Under the pieces are notes generated by a model. The model did not search any database. It worked only from the letters and a program-made list of their open reading frames with translations, and was not told where the DNA came from. The position numbers and the translations under genes were made by a program. From NCBI GenBank assembly GCA_037126765.1, contig JBBCBC010000017.1, forward strand, positions 25,349,916 to 25,413,915: DNA of 64,000 bases. Reading direction: 5' to 3'. Numbering within the stretch: the stretch's first letter is position 1; each line of letters opens with the position of its first letter. This document shows positions 56,923 to 64,000 of the stretch, in pieces. The DNA is from Stenogyne calaminthoides (taxonomy: Eukaryota > Streptophyta > Magnoliopsida > Lamiales > Lamiaceae).

Positions 56923-59900
56923 TCAGTCTTCTTCCACATCATCTTCTGGGACTTCCAGGTTGAACATCCCATAGTATCTCTTCTTCAGTTCATCTCTTGC
57001 CATGATGAGTTCTGGGTTGTTTCCTGTTAAGCCTAGCTGAATAGCATACTGAGCAATTTCCTGAGAAATGGCTGCTTCATTCACATAGTCATTCTCAAAT
57101 CTAGGAGCAGGGTACATGTATGGACCTGGGGCTACAGTCTGAGTATTGCCTTCATCTGCTAGGTTGATCCATTTCTGCAGATACTCAGATACTCAATGAA
57201 TGCTTCATTTTTATCTGATCTGCTCACCCTCCATTCCCTCAGAATTTCATAATAGAACCAGAAGGTTCTCTTGATTTCTTCTCTTGCATCATTGATTTGT
57301 AGAGGTATCCACTTATCAATATGCGGCCATTTCTGAGCTTTTTCAGTACCCCTCCTTTTTCCAATGAACTTCTTGAAACCACCCCTTCTTTTCAGCTCTT
57401 CTTCTTTCTTCTTTCTGATCAGTGGAGCACCTGAGACTGAAGCAGCAGTTCTCTTCTCTTTCTCAATCTGCAGGGCTCTCAGGGTCTTCTTGGTGTCAAA
57501 AGTTTCTTTCTTAGCTTCAGATTCTTCCTTCTCTGGTTCTTCTTCAGATTCTTCAAATTCCATTATCAGCTTCCTCTAAGTAGGTTTTAATACCTTTGCT
57601 CTTTTCTTCTTTTCTTGCTTAACAAATGCTACAACCTTTCGCTTTTCAGGTCTGACTTGTGTTTCACCAGCTTTGCTTATCTCAACTCTTCTTCTTTCAG
57701 ACATTTTCTCTTCAATAACTTCCTGATTGTTTGTTCTGATGTCTGAGTGTGGCCAGGTTCTACAGCTTCTATGAACTTCAGTTTTTCAGTTGCCTCAATC
57801 TTACTCAGAGCATCAAGAATCTTCTTTGCATCAGCTTCTTCTCTGGCTTTCTTCTCCAAGGTCTGTGCCAACAACTTGTCCAACTGACCTTTTGAACTCG
57901 GTCTTTCCCCCTTTTTGTTATCATACCTTGGGAGAAGTTTCCATGTGATATTGTTCTTTACCCAAGCTGCGCACTTCCCCAGCCAACTGATCATGCTCAT
58001 CTTCCAATCTCATCACATAATTCTTGGCCATTGAGAATTCTTCTAAGAGCGGAGCAAACTTCTTTGAGAAGACCTCATGCATCATGTCTGTCATCTTGGT
58101 CATGAGCAGGGAGCCCATTTCCTCAACAGCTGTCTTGATCATCTGATCATTCTTCTCAACCAGTTTAGCTTCAAGATAAGCAGTTCTGTCTTGGTACATT
58201 TGTTTCATGTCTGTATTGAGTTCTGTTCTGACACCCTCAATTTTTCCTTCTACAACAGTCATCTTATCTGAGAGATTTGTTTGCAGTTGTAGCATATCAG
58301 ATGATGAGCCTAGACTTTCCAGCTTTTGAGATTGGCTTGCCAAGGTTTCTTCTATTTAATTTACTTTCTCCACCATTGGCACCACCTTCTTTAATTCAAT
58401 CAGGATTGGACTGAAATCAATCTCTGGAGGCAAAACAACTGTCTCCAACTGAGCTGGTTGCTCCGAACAAGCCTCAGTCTGCATATCATAAACAACAGAT
58501 TTAAAGATAGGAACTTCAGTAACTTTGGCATAATGTATAACAGTGCCAAAAGGTACCTGAAGAATGCTAACTTCAGTCTGAGGTTGTGTGATATCAGTCT
58601 GTGCAGCATCAGTGTCCTTCTCCATATGACTTTCAGTATCATTTTCTTTCTCAGCATCTTTCTGAGGTTCCTTCTCCCCCTCAGATTGCTTTTCTATGTC
58701 ACCTCCCTGATCCCTATCTTTATTTTGATCATGAGAACTGGATGCATCTTCTTCAATAGCTCTCCTTTCAGCTAGCTTCTGTTTTACCAGTTCATCAAAA
58801 TCACTCACTTTCATCCTCAGCTTTGTTTTCCTAAAGCCTGATAACCCAGTCAGGGCAGCTGTCTCAGCACTCCACCACTCTTCTCCTCTGAAAGAAGCGA
58901 TGTTCAGCATTTCCGTGAGTGTCTGATTCAGGATATAAACTGTCGTCCTAAGTCTGAAGAACATATCCTGAAGGTCAGGATAAGCATTCAGCTCAGGGTA
59001 TCAGTCCAAGATGAACTATTCCCCCTTGCTGCGCCATTCAGTCTCTTCTGCCTCTCCCTTCTTCAATTTTGGGCTTTCGGGAATAGTCGGCTCAGATTGT
59101 ATGATTTCTAGTGTTGATGGATCAAGAAAGGGTTCATTCAGGAGTGCATCCAAGTTCAGCAATTCCTGAGGTTCAGATTGATCTGAAGTCTGAGCTAGTC
59201 TTTCTTCAGTGGAGATCTGAGGACCCTTAAAAATTTCCTGAGAAATTTTGTCTGAGCTCAGAGAGGTTTAAAGTACCTCTGAAAAAACATGTTCCTCAGT
59301 TTCTTGCTCCTGTACATTCTTCACCACCTGAGCAAGAACTTGGAGTGGTGACTTCAACCCTTGCTGATCTTCAGGTTGAGTTTCTTCAGATTCACTGGCC
59401 TCCTTTTCCTCAATAGTTTGAAGTCTTTTTCTCTTCTGAGGGGCCAATGTTTTCTTCTTCAGTTTTTCACCGTTCTCCCTTTTTATTTTCATCAGGGCTT
59501 TCCCCCTGGCTTACCTAGCTTCTTCATCAGTTTCCTCAGTGGATTTTTTAGCGGTTTTTCTGGTTTCCCTGACCTGCTCGACCACTAAAGTATCTTCCTC
59601 AGTTTCTTCACTGTTGTCTCCTCCTGAGACTCAGCAGGCTTCTCCCTCTTGCTCTTCATTCCCTTCTTTGTCGATCTGAACATGATTTTAGTTGTAGGAT
59701 AAGCGTTTGAATTTGCAAAGATATCCTCCTCTTCTCTGCAAGTTTCCAAGATGTAGGCAATCTTGGTGCCGTGTAGGATCCTTTTCTTGATCACAATACT
59801 GCCATCCTTTTCTTTTTCTACATGGTCAGCTTGATCACTGATTATCTTTATAAGATATTGCAACCAATTGAAATCTTTAGAAGGAGAGTCTTCAATAGCA

Positions 59901-60445
59901 GCCATTAATCTCAGCTTAGGCCTACTATTCTGCTCGAGGCTTCCTATCCCACTCATGAGGCATCTACTCACAATATCAAGAAGTACCCGATACTTGGATT
60001 TCAAATACTTCTTATTTAATGTGGCCTCAAGCTTAACAGGGGCTTCCACAATCTTATCCAAGTATTCTTGCTCTCTTCCCATCATGTACACAGTAGGATT
60101 CTCCCCTCTATCATTCAACTCATAGACAACATTTAAATTATTAGGAATGATATAGAGCTCTCTAACAAAATCTACATACTTGGTACCATGTTCCAAATGC
60201 GAGACGGTAACCCTAGAGTCAATGCAATTATCATCATCTAGTTGCATATTCGCCACAAATTCGATTACCTTTCTTGGATATTCTGCCTCTGGGCGATTAG
60301 CGACCAGGCAGGTAAGTTTTGCCAACCGGATCATGTGCAGCGCCTCCTCTTCGTGTGTTGCATTGGTTGTACCGTTTAGAGAAATAACATTCTCGTAGCA
60401 TGGTTTGTTAGTGATCACAAGTTTGTCAAAGATTGTGAGAGTCAT
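56923..60445 (-). pseudogene. RE7 extra ('env-like') ORF
   Basis: About 1,170 codons, from the ATG at 60445 (MTLTIFDKLVITNKPCYENV) to the stop at 56923 (VPEDDVEED). The first 286 codons are open (60445-59585). Further frames are 59268-59492, 58356-58964, 57921-58343, 57677-58000, 57159-57563 and 56923-57117, so at least six breaks. Regions in order: N-terminal globular part with GREQEYLDKIVE and KSKYRVLLDIVSRCLMSG; Lys/Glu-rich segment; acidic segment with HVFSEVL; globular FRLRTTVYILNQTLTEMLNI; Gln/Glu-rich segment; coiled coil around LVEKNDQMIKTAVEEMGSLL; basic GFKKFIGKRRGTEKAQKW; and a C-terminal domain with IKRTFWFYYEILREWR. No signal peptide or membrane helix is seen. The function is unknown; it is called env-like by position. 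Confidence 0.8.
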
Positions 60446-61052
60446 CTTTGAGAATTTCTGTGAAGGGTTTTTGGAAAGTGAAGAACTTTGGGTAATCGGA
60501 GTTTGAAAGCAGAGTATTGTAAAGATGAAGGTTTTTGAAATAATGGCTTGAATGAATCCTTTGTAATGGATATAAGACTTTGATTTATGAAAAATCGCAT
60601 AGATGAAGGATTTGACGGTCAAGATTAAAAACTGGCTAAAATGGGTAATTGAAAGGACGATTTTGCAAGTACTTAGCCGCCAATTTATCCTTATTGGTGA
60701 TTAATGAACAGTGCATTTAATTACTATTCCTGCAGACCATTGACTTTCCTCGAGAATTTCAAACGTCCCGCCCAATTATTCCTTCAGGTGTTTTATCATT
60801 TATTGCCAATGATTACTGAGATTCAGTAATAAATGAAGTGCATCAGTCAAAACTTCTTTAGACTAATTTTGATCATCAGTTTTACTGAGTTTTGACCTTG
60901 ATAAAATGTCAGTATAAAACTGAGTACTGAACTTCAGGATTACTGAGTTTCCCACGACTCAGTGTTCAGGACTCTCAATTTTATCTTGAGTTTTTCAGTA
61001 AAATCCTGAAAAACTTCATGCATCTGAAAACCTTCAATTTTTCAGATTTGCC
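60446..61052 (-). other. RE7 spacer between pol and extra ORF
   Basis: No gene is supported, though the extra-ORF frame stays open upstream to about 60622 without conservation in RE6. Contains ACTGAGTTTTGACC / CAGTATAAAACTGAG repeats at about 60880-60930, homologous to 45035-45155 in RE6. Confidence 0.6.
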
Positions 61053-62840
61053 TTAATCACATGGATCCAACATTCCTAATTCAACTGTTAGTTCCTGAAA
61101 TCTTGATTCAGCCAAAGGTTTAGTCGAGATATCAGCTCTTTGTTTATCAGTATGAATTTTCTCCATTCTGATGTCCTTCTTTTCAACATGATCTCTGATG
61201 AAGTGATGTCTGATATCAACATGTTTACATCTGGTGTGCAATAATGGATTTTGTGTAATAGCAATTGCACTATTATTATCACAAAATATAGGTACTTCAT
61301 TGGCTATAATCTTATAATCCCTCAATTGTTGTCTAAGCCAAAGAATCTGTGCACAACAGCTTCCTGCAGCCATGTATTCAGCTTCAGTAGTACTGGTTGC
61401 TACTGAGGTCTGTTTCTTTGAAAACCATGATATCAGTTTACTTCCAAGAAATTGACAAGTTCCTGTGGTAGATTTCCTGTCAATTCTACATCCTCCATAA
61501 TCAGCATCTGAATAACCAGTTAATTGAAGGTTATCATCAGTTGGATACCATATTCCTCTATTCACAGTGCCTTGAAGATATTTCAGAATCTTCTTGGCAG
61601 CCTCCATGTGACTAGCCTTAGGATTAGCTTGATACCTTGCACATATCCCAACAGCAAATGTTATATCAGGCCGACTTGCAGTGAGATATAGCAATGATCC
61701 AATGATCCCTCTATAATCAGTGTGATCTACTGATTTGTCTTCAGGATCAGGGTCCATCTTGTAGTTAGTATTCATGGGAATTCTAACTGCATTGCAATTT
61801 TGTACACCATACTTAGCAATTAGATCTCTGGTGTATTTTGCTTGATTGATGAAGATTTCTTCCTTAGTTTGTTTCACCTGAAGTCCAAGAAAGAAATTAA
61901 TCTCCCCCTTCACAGACATCTCAAACTTTCCTTTCATCAGAGTAGAAAACTTTTCACACAACTGATGATTTGGAGATCCAAATATGATGTCATCCACATA
62001 AATCTGAACAAGTAAGATATCTTTCCCATCTTCTATCCTGAACAAATTTCTATCAACTGTTCCTTTGATAAAACCATGGTCAGTAAGAAACTGAGAAAGG
62101 GTATCATACCATGCTCTGGGTGCTTGCTTAAGACCATACAAGGCTTTCCTAAGCCTGTAAACTTGGTCATTCTGACAAAATCCTGGAGGTTGTTCCACAT
62201 ATACCTCTTCCTTAAGCACACCATTCAGAAATGCACTTTTCACATCCATCTGATAGACTGTGAATTTCATGTGGGCAGCATATGCAAGAAACAATCTGAT
62301 GGCTTCTAGTCTTGCAACAGGTGCAAAGGTTTCATTATAATCCAAGCCTTCTTCTTGGGAATAACCTTGTGCAACTAGCCTTGCCTTGTTTCTTACAATG
62401 TTGTTGTTTTCATCTCTCTTGTTCTTGAACACCCACTTAGTTCTAATTACATTGTGCCTCTTAGGTCTGTCCATTAGCTTCCAAACTTCATTTCTTGTAA
62501 ACTGATTCAGCTCTTCTTGCATAGTAATAATCCAGAATGAATCTTGAAGAGCTCCTTCAATTTCAGTAGGTTCTTTTTCAGATAGGAAGCAGCAGAACAA
62601 AGCACTTTCTCCATGGAACCTTCTTGTTTTAATTCCTTCTGATAGATCACCCACAATCTGACTTGTACGATGACTATCCAACCATTTTCTCCTGGATGTT
62701 CCCCCTTCAGTAGTATCCTCAACATCATAAATGTTAGGTTCAGGTAATTCATCAAATTCAGGGAACAACAGAAAAGGAGAGAGTGAATCATCTTCCTCAG
62801 GGGAAATTCCATTCAGAACATTGTCAGAGACATTTGTTCC
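61053..62840 (-). CDS. RE7 pol, reverse transcriptase and RNase H
   Basis: Uninterrupted frame of more than 570 codons, the best RT-RNase H in the window. The linker (WLDSHRTSQIVGDLSEG, SALFCCFLSEKEP) is followed by RT with WVFKNKRDENNNIVRNKARL, DYNETFAPVARLEA, MDVKSAFLNGVLKEEVYVEQ, ALYGLKQAPRAWYD and catalytic YVDD (61989-62000), then RNase H with GSLLYLTASRPDITFAVG, SDADYGGCRIDRKSTTGTC, TSTTEAEYMAAGS and a C-terminal DISTKPLAESRFQEL. All catalytic acidic residues expected from the family are present. It is separated from integrase only by a TGA at 62841-62843, in frame (TGG in RE6). Confidence 0.92.
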   Translation of the reverse strand, partial: GTNVSDNVLNGISPEEDDSLSPFLLFPEFDELPEPNIYDVEDTTEGGTSRRKWLDSHRTSQIVGDLSEGIKTRRFHGESALFCCFLSEKEPTEIEGALQDSFWIITMQEELNQFTRNEVWKLMDRPKRHNVIRTKWVFKNKRDENNNIVRNKARLVAQGYSQEEGLDYNETFAPVARLEAIRLFLAYAAHMKFTVYQMDVKSAFLNGVLKEEVYVEQPPGFCQNDQVYRLRKALYGLKQAPRAWYDTLSQFLTDHGFIKGTVDRNLFRIEDGKDILLVQIYVDDIIFGSPNHQLCEKFSTLMKGKFEMSVKGEINFFLGLQVKQTKEEIFINQAKYTRDLIAKYGVQNCNAVRIPMNTNYKMDPDPEDKSVDHTDYRGIIGSLLYLTASRPDITFAVGICARYQANPKASHMEAAKKILKYLQGTVNRGIWYPTDDNLQLTGYSDADYGGCRIDRKSTTGTCQFLGSKLISWFSKKQTSVATSTTEAEYMAAGSCCAQILWLRQQLRDYKIIANEVPIFCDNNSAIAITQNPLLHTRCKHVDIRHHFIRDHVEKKDIRMEKIHTDKQRADISTKPLAESRFQELTVELGMLDPCD

Positions 62841-64000
62841 TCATTGGTTGATAGATTCAGAGTTTGCCTCAACTGTGACCACATCTTCATTGGCATTACA
62901 TACCTGAGTCTGAACTGGTGTATGTTCAAATTGGTCAGCTTCAGTGTGTTGGCTTTCCTTCAGTGGAGAATGTCCATCCTGAGTTTCACCATCCTGAGTA
63001 TTTCCATCCTGAACTTCTTTGTCTGAGTTTGATTCACTCCATTCGTAGAAAGTGACTGACTTCTTCTTTTCAGGTTCAGAGGATTTCTTTTTCAGGCTAA
63101 GTCTGGTGATTCTCTTGGTCAGTTCTCCTGAGTCTTGTTCCTGTTTCTTTTGAATACAAGTAGACTCATCAAAAACAACATGAGGTGTTTCTTCCACAAT
63201 AAGAGTCTTACAATTGTAAACTCTTAAGGCTTTACTGATTTCAGAATATCCTAAGAATATCCCTTCATCAGCTTTGCTATCAAAAGTTTTCAACTGATCT
63301 TTACCATTATTGTGTATGAAACACTTGCAACCAAACACGCGAAAGAAAGAAACAAGAGGCTTCCTTTCATTCCACAACTCATAAGGAGTTTTTCCTTGAT
63401 TCTTGGTCAGCATAGATCTATTCTGAGAGTAGCATGCAATGTTGATAGCTTCAGCCCAAAATCTCTTAGGAATATCAGCTTCAACAATCATTGTTCTTGC
63501 ATCTTCTTTCAGAGTTCTATTTCTTCTTGCAGCAACACCATTCTGTTGTGGGGTCCTTGCAGCTGATGTCTCATGAGCTATTCCATTTGCTGCACAATAA
63601 TCAGATATAATATGGTTGATAAATTCAGTTCCTTTATCTGATCTGATTTTGACCACACTCAGATTCTTTTCAGTACTTAGTCTTTTCAGTAGTTCAGGCA
63701 GTTTTGTCTGAGTCTCTTTCTCACTGAGTAAGAATAAGACCCATGTGTATCTAGAGTAGTCATCAACTACCACAAGTGTATATTTCCTGCCATTAGCACT
63801 CACAGGTGTCACTGGACCAAAGAGATCCATATGTAACAGTTGTAATATTCTGTCAGTAGAAACATCTACTTTGCTTTTGAATGATGCTCTGATTTGCTTT
63901 CCTTTCTGACAGGCATCACATACATGATCTTTACTGAACACTTCATTTGGTAACCCCCTTACAAGTGCTAATCTTGCAAGTTTGTTCAGGGTTATGAAGT
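62841..64000 (-). pseudogene. RE7 pol, integrase and linker (continues off window)
   Basis: Open from the right edge to the TGA at 62841. Contains the second half of the HHCC zinc site (CDACQKGKQIRASFKSK), first Asp (LLHMDLFGPVTPVS), VDDYSRYTWVLFLLS and second Asp (IRSDKGTEFINHIISDYC). The third catalytic residue is changed: QNGVAARRNRTLKE has Ala (codon at 63538-63540) where RE1 and RE6 have Glu. The C-terminal part continues with YELWNERKPLVSFFRVFGCK and GIFLGYSEISKALRVYN, then an acidic linker. With Ala at this position strand transfer should be lost, so this copy needs integrase from elsewhere. The upstream protease and gag are beyond the edge. Confidence 0.9.

Larger units (their letters stand above)
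30771..64000 (-). mobile_element. RE5: Ty1/copia element of a second lineage, hosting RE6 and RE7
   Basis: Own parts: 3' LTR 30771-32651, pol and gag 32768-36696, leader 36697-36800 plus 53307-54691, and 5' LTR from 54692, cut at 54777 by RE7. All on the minus strand. Its proteins differ from the Sireviruses here: gag starts MSQPFNPLFNILKDNLLTGE, RT has YVDDILLIGDD, and there is no long coiled-coil gag tail and no extra ORF between pol and the 3' LTR. These traits point to a Tork/Angela-like copia lineage; the exact lineage is not certain. The end lies outside the window. Confidence 0.88.
54778..64000 (-). mobile_element. RE7: Sirevirus-type Ty1/copia element, 3' two thirds, least decayed copy
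   Basis: Minus-strand element inserted in the RE5 5' LTR (left flank ATTAA, 54773-54777). Visible: 3' LTR 54778-56649, PPT 56650-56663, extra ORF 56923-60445, spacer, pol from 61053 to the window edge. Pol is one frame with a single TGA, so it is the youngest or best preserved family member here. The gag, PBS and 5' LTR are outside. Confidence 0.93.

Noticed and set aside
63312..63566. Plus-strand frames opposite integrase and RT (also 19642-19956 and 62076-62309)
   Set aside because: Antisense shadows of conserved pol; they repeat in every copy only because pol is conserved.
1..64000. tRNA genes at the TGGTATCAGAGC motifs
   Set aside because: These are 12-nt primer binding sites next to LTRs; no cloverleaf can be built around them.

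Overview
This window is plant nuclear DNA, very probably from a eudicot. It is heterochromatin-like and made almost entirely of nested Ty1/copia LTR retrotransposons plus a remnant of a plant mobile domain (PMD/MAIN-like) gene. The support is copia-order polyproteins (gag, protease, integrase, RT, RNase H), primer binding sites complementary to initiator Met tRNA (TGGTATCAGAGC), TG...CA LTRs with 5-bp target duplications, and plant-type introns in the PMD remnant. No tRNA, rRNA, CRISPR array, bacterial gene or intact host gene was seen.

Elements, named left to right: RE1 (minus, 1-8438; its 3' end lies outside the window), a Sirevirus-type copia inserted into RE2 (plus, 8439 to about 17415), which is a second, decayed Sirevirus. 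RE3 (10315-14163) is a non-autonomous LTR element inside the RE2 protease gene; its 479-bp interior holds five tandem primer-binding-site repeats, four of them in hairpins. RE4 (minus, about 17416-27521) is a rearranged Sirevirus carrying two related solo LTRs (sL1 17571-18602, sL2 25479-27099). The stretch 27522-30770 is older host DNA with the PMD-like pseudogene on the minus strand. RE5 (minus, 30771 to beyond the right edge) is a copia element of another lineage that broke the PMD gene. Inside RE5 lie RE6 (plus, 36801-53301), a full-length Sirevirus with perfect ATCCA duplications, which has itself received a solo LTR of the RE5 family (sL3 51198-53037), and RE7 (minus, 54778 to beyond the window), the best preserved Sirevirus here.

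How it works together: RE1, RE4, RE6 and RE7 belong to one family with about 1.8-2.2-kb LTRs, gag with a coiled-coil C-terminal half, pol, and an extra ORF of roughly 1,130-1,170 codons downstream of pol at the position called env-like in Sireviruses, although no signal peptide or membrane segment is visible in it. No copy looks autonomous. Each has stops, frameshifts, deletions or lost catalytic residues: RE7 integrase lacks its third acidic residue, RE5 integrase lacks its first, and RE4 lost most of its integrase core.

The points most worth a second look are the hairpin/PBS array of RE3; patches in several unrelated copies where CTGA/TCAG motifs are replaced by TCGA, TCAA or TCG (a CHG-methylation-linked sequencing artefact or an odd mutation process); the long extra ORF; and the conserved stop plus acceptor-like sequence at the gag/pol boundary.
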